The translations under genes were made by a program, and so were the position numbers. DNA of 5,813 nucleotides from an uncultured Collinsella sp. (lineage in GTDB: Bacteria > Actinomycetota > Coriobacteriia > Coriobacteriales > Coriobacteriaceae): NCBI GenBank assembly GCA_900544385.1, contig UQVD01000105.1:1-5813 (forward strand). Direction: 5' to 3'. This document shows, in pieces, positions 1 through 5,480 of the stretch (its first letter is position 1; every line of letters starts with the position of its first letter). The notes under the pieces are model-generated. The model did not search any database and had not been told where the DNA came from. It saw only the letters and a program-made list of their open reading frames with translations.

Positions 1-41
1 ACTGCATATCGTCGGCAGCGTCAGATGTGTATAAGAGACAG
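1..41 (+). other. Illumina Nextera i5-side adapter plus index (artefact)
   Basis: This is not genomic DNA. Positions 1-8 read ACTGCATA, which I recall as Nextera i5 index S506. Positions 9-22 are the Nextera read-1 tail TCGTCGGCAGCGTC. Positions 23-41 are the 19-bp Tn5 mosaic end AGATGTGTATAAGAGACAG. The match is exact over the whole stretch. Any reading frame that begins here gives artefact peptides: the frame starting with GTG at 27 reads MYKRQ, a known adapter signature in protein databases. Genomic sequence starts at about 42. Confidence 0.98.
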
Positions 42-67
42 GCCCACCACCGCGACGCCAAGTGGCG

Positions 68-137
68 AAAAATGGGACGGGCCCCAGATTGCCCATGCGC
101 GCGCAAAAGCACGCCGCGGCAATCTGGAGCCCGTCCC
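68..137 (-). terminator. Long rho-independent terminator-like hairpin after xerD
   Basis: Positions 74-93 and 118-137 form a 20-bp inverted repeat with a single mismatch. Inside it, 99-104 and 109-114 pair again (six pairs, one G-U on the minus strand) around a UUUU tetraloop. Read on the minus strand, the stem is followed at once by ATTTTTC (73-67), the layout of an intrinsic terminator. It lies about 34 nt beyond the xerD stop, so it probably ends the pyrG-xerD transcript. At roughly 26 pairs it is much longer than an ordinary terminator, so it may instead be, or derive from, a dispersed palindromic repeat. Confidence 0.75.
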
Positions 138-170
138 CAAATACCTATAAATATGCAGGTCAGCGATGTG

Positions 171-1112
171 TTAACGATGTGCCAGCGGGTGCGCCGTCAA
201 ATAGACCTCGGTCAGTTGCGTACGATCGACATGCGTGTAGACCTGCGTGGTCGATATATCGGCATGTCCCAAGATCTCCTGTAGCACACGGAGGTCTGCG
301 CCGCCCGCAAGCATATGGGTGGCAAAGGAGTGACGCAGCGTATGGGGATGGAGCCCCACCAGTCCCACCTGGCGCCCGTAGCGCTCACAGATGGCATGGA
401 TGCCCTGGCGCGATAGACGGCGGCCGTTCTTATTTAAAAAGACCGCCGAGGTCTCGGTTCCGCGGGCATGGGCCGCCAAGCGAGAACGCCCCTCAGTTAC
501 ATAAAGCGTCAGAGTTCGCGCCGCGCTTCCTACCAGCGGGGACAGGCGTTCCTTCGAGCCCTTACCACGAACGAGCACAAAGCCATCGTCGATATGGATA
601 TCGCCCACATCGAGCCCCACCAACTCGCTCACACGCAAACCGCATCCGTAGAGCACTTCCAAGATGGCATGGTCGCGCAAGCCCATCTCGCCCTCGGGGA
701 AGTCTTGATCGAGCAGCGCCGAGACATCCTCCACCGATAGATACTCCGGCAAACGCTCAGCCTTTTTAGGCAGGCGCAACGCCGCCGTTGGATTTTGGGC
801 CACAGCCCCATCGCGCACCAAAAAGGCATGTAGGCCCTTCACGGCCGCAAGCGCACGCTCCACCGAGGCATCCGAATAGCCCCCATCGCGACGGTCGGCG
901 ACAAAGCCCTCCACGACCTGACGGGTCACCTCTTCAAAAGACACAATACCCGCCCGCTCCAGATAGGCGCAGTACGTCGTCAGGTCACGACGATAGGCCG
1001 CAATCGTGTTGCGCGCCAAACCCCGCTCGACCGCGAGGTAATCGAGATACTCCCCCGCCGCCACGGCGAGCGACGAGGGAGTAGCTTCGGTATGTTCCTT
1101 ATTCGCCGGCAC
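171..1112 (-). CDS. xerD: Site-specific tyrosine recombinase XerD
   Basis: This cytoplasmic recombinase cuts and rejoins DNA at dif-type sites, with a partner Xer protein or alone, to resolve chromosome dimers before division. The 313-residue product has a usual length for the family. An N-terminal SAM-like core-binding domain covers about residues 14-100 (EYLDYLAVERGLARNTIAAY region). The catalytic domain covers about 120-305. The full active-site set is visible: R160 in YGCGLRVSEL, K184 in RGKGSKERL, H257 and R260 in HPHTLRH, H283 in LGHADIS, and nucleophile Y292 in TQVYTH. The start is GTG, two bases after the pyrG stop, with no separate promoter and only a weak AAGG/GGA upstream, so it is probably read from the pyrG transcript by coupling. 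The name XerD rather than XerC follows sequence style and the pyrG neighbour, which also sits close to xerD in mycobacteria. A phage or element integrase is unlikely given this setting. Confidence 0.93.
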   Translation of the reverse strand: MPANKEHTEATPSSLAVAAGEYLDYLAVERGLARNTIAAYRRDLTTYCAYLERAGIVSFEEVTRQVVEGFVADRRDGGYSDASVERALAAVKGLHAFLVRDGAVAQNPTAALRLPKKAERLPEYLSVEDVSALLDQDFPEGEMGLRDHAILEVLYGCGLRVSELVGLDVGDIHIDDGFVLVRGKGSKERLSPLVGSAARTLTLYVTEGRSRLAAHARGTETSAVFLNKNGRRLSRQGIHAICERYGRQVGLVGLHPHTLRHSFATHMLAGGADLRVLQEILGHADISTTQVYTHVDRTQLTEVYLTAHPLAHR

Positions 1113-1114
1113 CC

Positions 1115-2776
1115 TTAGTCCGTAGCGAGGTTCTTGGGCGTCACCTGCAAGCGATCGACGCCCTCATGCTGGCCGATCGAGGCGCGCACGAACTCGCGGA
1201 ACAGCGGCTGCGGGTTGGTCGGGCGGCTCTTGAACTCGGGATGAGCCTGGGTTGCCACATACCACGGATGCACGTCGCGCGGCAGCTCGACCATCTCGAC
1301 CAGGCGCTCGTCGGGCGAAAGACCCGAGATAACCAGACCAGCGCCCTCGAGCTGGTCACGGAAGGCGTTGTTGAACTCAAAGCGGTGACGGTGACGCTCG
1401 TAGACGAGTTCCTCGCCATATGCTTCGCGAGCAAGGGTATCGGCGGCGAGCTTGCACGGATAGGCGCCCAGGCGCATGGTGCCGCCCTTCTCGGTCACGT
1501 CCTCCTGCGAGCTCATCAGATCGATGACGCTAAACGGGCCGTCCGGATCGAACTCGGAGGAGCTGGCGCCGGCAAGGCCGACGACGTTGCGGGCGAACTC
1601 GCACACGGCCACCTGCATACCCAGGCAAATGCCCAGATACGGAATCTTGTGCTCACGGGCAAACTCGGCCGCGAGGATCTTGCCCTCCAGGGCGCGCTTG
1701 CCAAAGCCGCCGGGGACCAGGATGCCCGAGGCGTCGCCCAGAACCTCGGAGACATTCTGCTCGTCGAGGCTCTCGCCGTCGACCAGCTGGACGTCCACAT
1801 GGCGATCGTAGAAGACGCCCGCATGGTGCAGGGCCTCGATAACCGACAGGTACGCATCGGGCAGCTGCGTGTACTTGCCCACGACGGCGATCTTCACCTT
1901 GTCGGCGTGATGGTTGGCATGATTCTGTTTGCGCAGGAACTCGTTCCACTCGCTCATGTCGCGCTCACGCGGGTCCAGACCCAGGCGCTCGCAAATGCGC
2001 AGGTCAAAGTCCTGCTCGGCAAGCAGCTGCGGAACATCGTAAATGCTCGCGCAGTCCTCGTTGGTAAAGACGCAATCGGTGTCGACGTCGCAGAAGCTTG
2101 CGATCTTTCCGCGGATAGCGTCATCGATATGGTGGTCGGAGCGCAGCACGATAATATCGGGCTGGATGCCAAAGCTGCGGAGCTCCTTGACGGAATGCTG
2201 CGTGGGCTTGGTCTTGACCTCGTGGGCGGCGGCGATATAGGGAACGAGCGACACGTGGATGTAGCAGACGTTCTCGGGGCCGGCCTCCTTGCGGTACTGA
2301 CGGATGGCCTCGACAAACGGTTGGGACTCGATGTCGCCGATCGTGCCGCCCAGCTCGGTGATGACTACATCGGAGCCGGTCTGCTCCTCGATGCGGCGGA
2401 ACTTGTCCTTAATGGCATTGGTGACGTGAGGAATCACCTGCACGGTACCGCCCAAAAAGTCGCCGCGACGCTCGCGGGCGATCAAGCTCTTATAGATGGC
2501 GCCGGTCGTAAAGTTGGAATCGCGGGTCAGGTTCTCATCAATAAAGCGCTCGTAATGACCCAGGTCCAGGTCGGACTCGTAACCATCCTCGGTAACGAAG
2601 ACCTCACCATGCTGGAAGGGGCTCATGGTACCGGGGTCGACGTTCAGATACGGATCGGCCTTCTGCATCGTTACTTTGTAGCCACGCGACTTGAGCAGAC
2701 GGCCCAGCGAGGCCGCGGTAATACCCTTGCCCAGAGACGAAACCACGCCACCGGTTACGAACACATGCTTGGTCAT
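1115..2776 (-). CDS. pyrG: CTP synthase (UTP-ammonia ligase, glutamine-hydrolysing)
   Basis: This enzyme converts UTP to CTP using ATP and glutamine, the last step of de novo pyrimidine nucleotide synthesis, in the cytosol. The product is complete at 553 residues (the E. coli enzyme is 545). The N-terminal synthetase domain (about 1-268) opens with VTGGVVSSLGKG, carrying the P-loop-like SSLGKG at 13-18, and includes ELGGTIGDIES around 141-151. A linker leads to a class I glutamine amidotransferase domain (about 295-535). Its triad is nucleophile C384 in GICLGMQ, H512 and E514 in AHPEF. The lid region reads PGGFGKRALEGK (355-366), with Ala362 where the family normally has Gly. ATG 2776 gives the expected MTKHVFVTGG start, with a weak AGG about 9 nt upstream. 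A promoter candidate lies at 2835-2863. It heads a two-gene unit with xerD. The long plus-strand frame opposite it is an antisense shadow. Confidence 0.98.
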   Translation of the reverse strand: MTKHVFVTGGVVSSLGKGITAASLGRLLKSRGYKVTMQKADPYLNVDPGTMSPFQHGEVFVTEDGYESDLDLGHYERFIDENLTRDSNFTTGAIYKSLIARERRGDFLGGTVQVIPHVTNAIKDKFRRIEEQTGSDVVITELGGTIGDIESQPFVEAIRQYRKEAGPENVCYIHVSLVPYIAAAHEVKTKPTQHSVKELRSFGIQPDIIVLRSDHHIDDAIRGKIASFCDVDTDCVFTNEDCASIYDVPQLLAEQDFDLRICERLGLDPRERDMSEWNEFLRKQNHANHHADKVKIAVVGKYTQLPDAYLSVIEALHHAGVFYDRHVDVQLVDGESLDEQNVSEVLGDASGILVPGGFGKRALEGKILAAEFAREHKIPYLGICLGMQVAVCEFARNVVGLAGASSSEFDPDGPFSVIDLMSSQEDVTEKGGTMRLGAYPCKLAADTLAREAYGEELVYERHRHRFEFNNAFRDQLEGAGLVISGLSPDERLVEMVELPRDVHPWYVATQAHPEFKSRPTNPQPLFREFVRASIGQHEGVDRLQVTPKNLATD

Positions 2777-2794
2777 ATTGAGTTACCTGCGCTT

Positions 2795-2826
2795 CCCGTA
2801 GAAGTTGTTTATCCACATCTTACGGG
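2795..2826 (-). promoter_or_regulatory. pyrG leader: 6-bp inverted repeat enclosing a DnaA-box match
   Basis: In the pyrG 5' leader, CCCGTA (2795-2800) and TACGGG (2821-2826) form a perfect inverted repeat with a 20-nt loop. Inside the loop, plus-strand TTATCCACA (2809-2817) equals the DnaA-box consensus exactly. No T-tract follows on the minus strand, so this is not an attenuator terminator. I also see no GGGC-type initial transcript of the kind used for pyrG control in Bacillus. A regulatory role is possible but unproven: one exact 9-mer in a window of this size is not strong evidence. Confidence 0.3.
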
Positions 2827-2834
2827 TCTTCATT

Positions 2835-2863
2835 GTAATACTCGCGCCGCGGACCGTTCGCAA
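2835..2863 (-). promoter_or_regulatory. Candidate sigma-70-type promoter for pyrG-xerD
   Basis: On the minus strand, TTGCGA (2863-2858) is followed by a 17-nt spacer and TATTAC (2840-2835). Each hexamer matches its consensus at about four of six positions, with ideal spacing. It lies between the upstream gene's terminator and the pyrG ATG, giving a leader of roughly 50 nt. An overlapping TACAAT is an alternative -10, but with a poorer spacer. Confidence 0.45.
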
Positions 2864-2897
2864 TTTTTCTCGCGTGAGATTGCATTTCTCAATCTTG

Positions 2898-2930
2898 AAA
2901 CAAAACGCCGCCCGGTTTCCCAGGCGGCGT
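2898..2930 (-). terminator. Rho-independent terminator after the winged-helix gene
   Basis: ACGCCGCC (2905-2912) and GGCGGCGT (2923-2930) form a perfect 8-bp GC-rich stem with a 10-nt loop. On the minus strand the stem is followed by TTTTGTTT (2905-2898, sharing the last stem base). It starts about 24 nt past the stop of the winged-helix gene and ahead of the pyrG promoter candidate, so it separates the two units. Confidence 0.85.
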
Positions 2931-2954
2931 CGCTATGGCAAGGGTTACATGCTG

Positions 2955-3293
2955 CTATCGATCAGCAACCTCGTCCTCAAGCATTTCTTGAACGAGCATG
3001 CCGGTACGGACGCCCTCAAGATACCACTCGCCACGTTCGGTGAGGCAAATGCCATTTGCAAGCTGACCGCCGTCGTCGCTATAACGCGAGACGACATCAA
3101 TCATGCCTTCGGAATCCAAGCGATCGATTGCGGCGCGGGCACGATACGGCGAAACCCCCACGCGCTCGGCAAGCGTTTTGCGCGAGAAACCATACGGCCC
3201 GCCATTGTCTTCGGTTTGCTGGTCGATCTCCATCAACACCAGCACCTCGACACGCTTCATATCGTTGACACTCGCACGACCCTTGCCCGCCAT
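2955..3293 (-). CDS. Small winged-helix DNA-binding protein, probable transcriptional regulator
   Basis: The product is 112 residues with no membrane segment or signal peptide. Residues about 11-24 form a first helix (DMKRVEVLVLMEID). A helix-turn-helix follows at about 37-64 (FSRKTLAERVGVSPYRARAAIDRL, then a short tail). A probable wing covers about 65-85 (VVSRYSDDGGQLANGICLT), and an acidic C-terminal helix ends it. This is the layout of winged-helix regulators of the MarR/PadR/GntR-like kind, but I cannot assign a named family. No ligand-binding domain is present, so it is either a small dimeric repressor or a bare DNA-binding unit. I chose ATG 3293 because GAGGAGG (3305-3299) sits 5 nt before it. 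A GTG at 3347 in the same frame would add 18 residues but has a weaker site. It is a single-gene unit with its own terminator. Target genes are unknown, and autoregulation is only a guess. Confidence 0.8.
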   Translation of the reverse strand: MAGKGRASVNDMKRVEVLVLMEIDQQTEDNGGPYGFSRKTLAERVGVSPYRARAAIDRLDSEGMIDVVSRYSDDGGQLANGICLTERGEWYLEGVRTGMLVQEMLEDEVADR

Positions 3294-3298
3294 AGCAG

Positions 3299-3305
3299 CC
3301 TCCTC
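3299..3305 (-). promoter_or_regulatory. Strong Shine-Dalgarno deciding the winged-helix gene start
   Basis: The minus strand reads GAGGAGG, then a 5-nt spacer (CTGCT), then ATG at 3293. This is a near-ideal ribosome binding site and is the reason for preferring this ATG over the upstream in-frame GTG at 3347. Confidence 0.8.
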
Positions 3306-3410
3306 AAACCGAGCACGAGCATCTAACGCGCCGTGCGCGACCGACACACCTCACGATGGCAGGTAATATCCATCATGCGGCATCCCGCTAAGGATGAAAC
3401 AGTTACGGTT

Positions 3411-3418
3411 ATTGTATA
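3411..3418 (-). promoter_or_regulatory. Possible -10 element upstream of the winged-helix gene
   Basis: The minus strand reads TATACAAT at 3418-3411, which contains both TATACA and TACAAT. No good -35 box lies 16-18 nt upstream. If it is real, the leader to ATG 3293 is about 110 nt. A weaker alternative is TATTAC near 3370-3365. The rest of 3300-3480 shows no other convincing site. Confidence 0.3.
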
Positions 3419-3482
3419 CCGCTCAAATTGTTTCTAGGCAGGTAAACAGCTATTTTTCGCCGAAATAGGCGCTTTATTGATC

Positions 3483-3515
3483 AAAAAGCCGTACCGGGCG
3501 CTAACCCGATACGGC
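3483..3515 (-). terminator. Rho-independent terminator after the UPF0371 gene
   Basis: GCCGTACCGGG (3488-3498) and CCCGATACGGC (3505-3515) pair with one mismatch around a 6-nt loop. On the minus strand the stem runs directly into TTTTTGATC (3487-3479). It begins about 35 nt past the stop of the UPF0371 gene. The plus-strand side has only CAAAA, so it works mainly leftward. Confidence 0.88.
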
Positions 3516-3549
3516 CAAAATGCAATGCAATTACCGCGGTGCTTCAAAC

Positions 3550-5031
3550 TTAGCGATGGAAGAAACCGCGGCGCTCAAACTTGGGCTCGCAGCACACGTT
3601 GATACCCAGTTTGCGCAGTACCGTCTCGTCCGTCGGCGAGATAATCACGCTAAAGAAGGCATCGCAACCGCGCAGCTGCTCCAGGCCCGAAAGGACGCGA
3701 GCGGCCGTCTCACTCGTGGCCGAGGTGATCGACAGCGCCATAAGCGTCTCGTCGGTGTGGAGGCGCGGGTTTTTGCTGCCCAGGAAATGCGTCTTGAGCT
3801 TGCTGATGGGCTCGATCGCTTCATCGCTAATGACCTCGAGCTCAAGGTCGACGCCCGAGACATGCTTAAGTGCATTCATGATGAGCGAGCTCGCGGCGCC
3901 CAGGCGCGTGGAAGTCTTGCCGGTCACCACGGAGCCATCGGGCATGACCATGGCACCCACGGGACCACCCGTCAGCTGCTCCCTGGTGAGGGCCGCCGAG
4001 CGCGCCGGTGAGTAGTTCTTATCGATGCCGGCTTTCTTCATAATAATCTTGAGACGGTCGACTTGCTCATCGCCCACGCCGGTACGGCGCACATTTTCGA
4101 CCGCGGTAAAGTAGCGGCGGACGATCTCCATCTTGGAAGCGTCGCGGCAGGCATCGTCATCGGTGATGGCAAAGCCGACCATATTGACGCCCATGTCCGT
4201 AGGGCTCTGGTAGGGGCTCTTGCCCAGGATCTTTTCCATCAGGGCACGGACTACCGGGAAGGCCTCGACGTCGCGGTTGTAGTTGACCGTGGTCTTGTTG
4301 TAGGCCTCAAGGTGGAACGAATCGATGATATTGGCGTCGTCGAGGTCAGCCGTGGCGGCCTCGTAGGCAATATTGACCGGATGCGTCAGAGGAAGATTCC
4401 AGACAGGGAAGGTCTCGAACTTGGCATAGCCGGCGGCCGTGCCATGCTTGTGCTCGTGATAGAGCTGAGACAGGCAGGTGGCAAGCTTGCCCGAGCCAGG
4501 ACCGGGGGCAGTGACCACGACGAGCGGTCGGGTGGTCTCGACAAACTCGTTCTTGCCGTAGCCATCGTCGGACACGATCAGATCGACATCGTGCGGATAC
4601 CCCTCGATGGGATAGTGCAGCTTGGCGGGAATACCGAGCGCGTTCAGGCGGTTGCGGAACACATCGGCAGCGGGCTGGCCGGCGTACTGGGTGATGACCA
4701 CAGCCGCGACAGCAAAGCCGTTGCCGCGAAACAGGTCAACCAGGCGCAGCACATCCTCGTCATAGGTAATGCCGAGGTCACCACGAGCCTTGTTTTTCTC
4801 GATGTGGTTCGCGTTGATCGCGATGATAACCTCGACATCGTCGGCGATGCTCTTGAGCATGCGGAACTTGCTGTCCGGTTCAAAACCCGGCAGCACACGG
4901 CTCGCATGATAGTCATCGAACAGCTTACCGCCAAACTCCAAATAGAGCTTGCCACCAAACTGCGAGATGCGCTCCTTAATGTGAGCAGCCTGCAGCTCGA
5001 TATACTTCGCGTTGTCGAAACCCTGGCGCAT
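3550..5031 (-). CDS. UPF0371/DUF1846 family protein of unknown function
   Basis: The product is 493 residues, normal for the UPF0371/DUF1846 family, which is found in many Gram-positive and gut bacteria and has solved structures but no established reaction to my knowledge. Recognition rests on the opening MRQGFDNAKYIELQAAHI, the block GGKLYLEFGGKLFDDYHASR (about 26-45), and the P-loop-like APGPGSGKLATCLSQLYHE starting near residue 175, whose GSGK ends at about K182. Further blocks are FPVWNLPLTHPVNIAYEAAT and MKKAGIDKNYSPAR. The P-loop suggests nucleotide binding, but this is inference. No signal peptide or membrane helix is seen, so it is probably cytosolic. ATG 5031 was chosen because GGGAG (5042-5038) lies 6 nt ahead and family members start this way. 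The in-frame ATG at 5055 has no ribosome binding site and would leave a leader of only about 9 nt from the -10 box. It is a single-gene unit between a promoter and a terminator. Confidence 0.92.
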   Translation of the reverse strand: MRQGFDNAKYIELQAAHIKERISQFGGKLYLEFGGKLFDDYHASRVLPGFEPDSKFRMLKSIADDVEVIIAINANHIEKNKARGDLGITYDEDVLRLVDLFRGNGFAVAAVVITQYAGQPAADVFRNRLNALGIPAKLHYPIEGYPHDVDLIVSDDGYGKNEFVETTRPLVVVTAPGPGSGKLATCLSQLYHEHKHGTAAGYAKFETFPVWNLPLTHPVNIAYEAATADLDDANIIDSFHLEAYNKTTVNYNRDVEAFPVVRALMEKILGKSPYQSPTDMGVNMVGFAITDDDACRDASKMEIVRRYFTAVENVRRTGVGDEQVDRLKIIMKKAGIDKNYSPARSAALTREQLTGGPVGAMVMPDGSVVTGKTSTRLGAASSLIMNALKHVSGVDLELEVISDEAIEPISKLKTHFLGSKNPRLHTDETLMALSITSATSETAARVLSGLEQLRGCDAFFSVIISPTDETVLRKLGINVCCEPKFERRGFFHR

Positions 5032-5037
5032 GTATGG

Positions 5038-5042
5038 CTCCC
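5038..5042 (-). promoter_or_regulatory. Shine-Dalgarno deciding the UPF0371 gene start
   Basis: GGGAG on the minus strand is separated by 6 nt (CCATAC) from ATG 5031. The competing ATG at 5055 is preceded by GAACATTAA, which has no purine-rich site. This supports the shorter, family-typical start. Confidence 0.75.
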
Positions 5043-5070
5043 GTCCCGTTTCCATTTAATGTTCTAGGCG

Positions 5071-5076
5071 ATTATA
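5071..5076 (-). promoter_or_regulatory. Perfect -10 box (TATAAT) for the UPF0371 gene
   Basis: The minus strand reads CCGTTATAATCG at this point, an exact TATAAT. Transcription would start near 5064, giving a leader of about 33 nt to ATG 5031. No recognisable -35 hexamer lies 16-18 nt upstream (GCGTTG or CGTTGG), so the promoter may be weak or need an activator. Confidence 0.6.
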
Positions 5077-5138
5077 ACGGAGCAGACCCTCCCCAACGCC
5101 CAAGCAATCAACTGGCACCAACCAAACACGCCATCGAT

Positions 5139-5207
5139 AAGTTGCGGTGAAATAGTTCCCGTTTAACCCCTCAAGACGGCCAAACAGGAACTATTCCACC
5201 GCAACTT
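5139..5207. repeat. Long intergenic inverted repeat (21-bp arms, REP- or terminator-like)
   Basis: The arms 5139-5159 and 5187-5207 are complementary over 21 bases with one mismatch (A5150 against C5196). The inner bases GTTT (5161-5164) and AAAC (5182-5185) extend the pairing after one mismatch. On the plus strand the right arm is followed by CCCCTTTT, so a weak rightward terminator is possible, but no plus-strand gene ends here. It sits between two divergent genes. A dispersed extragenic palindrome is the better guess; only one copy is in this window. Confidence 0.7.
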
Positions 5208-5213
5208 CCCCTT

Positions 5214-5246
5214 TTGGCGCAAAGTAATCTGACCCCTTTGCACCAA
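5214..5246. repeat. Second intergenic hairpin next to the long palindrome
   Basis: GCAAAG (5219-5224) pairs with CTTTGC (5236-5241) around an 11-nt loop, TAATCTGACCC. After one mismatch (C5218/A5242), TTGG (5214-5217) pairs with CCAA (5243-5246). The ten pairs make it distinct. It may be part of the same dispersed repeat as 5139-5207, or the first stem-loop of the IS110 left-end RNA. Part of it recurs inverted and imperfectly at 5342-5353 (GCAAAAGTCAGA). Confidence 0.5.
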
Positions 5247-5304
5247 CAGCAGAAACGTTGCGGGCAGAGAACGGACAGCGAACAGGCACCAGAGCGAGCA
5301 AGCT

Positions 5305-5458
5305 GTCCCCCTGCAGCAACAATGGCAGCGCCGCAGGTGGGGCAAAAGTCAGACACTATGACCCAATCCAGGGGCACGGAAACGACAGGAGCCCCCGCTC
5401 GTGACCGCGGGTCGGGGCTGCGACAATGTTGTTGAAGTGCCAGAGGCGCAGCCGCGCC
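5305..5458 (+). ncRNA. Candidate IS110 bridge RNA in the transposase 5' non-coding end
   Basis: IS110-group elements are known to encode, upstream of the recombinase, a structured RNA whose loops pair with target and donor DNA. Three hairpins are visible here. In the first, 5305-5314 pairs with 5333-5343 (ten pairs including one U-G, one bulged U, 18-nt loop 5315-5332). In the second, AGCC and CCCGC (5390-5398) pair with GCGGG (5407-5411) and GGCT (5416-5419) around an 8-nt loop, with a TCGG bulge. In the third, GGCGC (5445-5449) pairs with GCGCC (5454-5458) around a 4-nt loop. The wide first loop resembles a guide loop in kind only. RNA ends are unknown and the 5' part could begin before 5300. 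No promoter is seen; in this group it often forms only when the element circularises. The structures were drawn by hand without energy calculation. Confidence 0.35.
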
Positions 5459-5469
5459 GCAACGAGGTT

Positions 5470-5475
5470 GGGAGG
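5470..5475 (+). promoter_or_regulatory. Shine-Dalgarno for the IS110 transposase
   Basis: GGGAGG is followed by a 5-nt spacer (CTCCC) and GTG at 5481. It supports the GTG start over the in-frame ATG at 5508, which would remove the first nine residues and has no such site. Confidence 0.65.
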
Positions 5476-5480
5476 CTCCC

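Noticed and set aside
42..170. Remnant of another gene left of xerD
   Set aside because: Apart from the hairpin at 68-137, I found no reading frame with family features. The contig ends too soon to tell.
62..769. Plus-strand open frame of 235 codons over xerD
   Set aside because: It is rich in Pro, Arg, Ser and His, antisense to an intact xerD, and crosses the terminator hairpin. It is not a plausible protein.
1166..3043. Long plus-strand open frame of 625 codons
   Set aside because: It is antisense to pyrG, which is certain by motif content. The frame's length comes from the GC-biased codons of the opposite strand. Its translation has no recognisable domain.
3294..3347. GTG at 3347 as the winged-helix gene start
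   Set aside because: It is a weaker site than GAGGAGG ahead of ATG 3293. The added residues look like translated leader.
3458..3475. CGCC/GGCG hairpin followed by CTTTATT
   Set aside because: It has only four pairs, no uninterrupted T-tract and no plus-strand gene ending there. It is too weak to call a terminator.
5032..5055. Upstream ATG at 5055 as the UPF0371 start
   Set aside because: There is no ribosome site before it and it lies only about 9 nt from the expected transcript start. The ATG at 5031 has GGGAG at 6 nt and matches family N-termini.
4063..5067. Plus-strand open frame of 334 codons
   Set aside because: It is a mirror-frame shadow of the UPF0371 gene, with hydrophobic-acidic repeats typical of antisense translation and no ribosome site.
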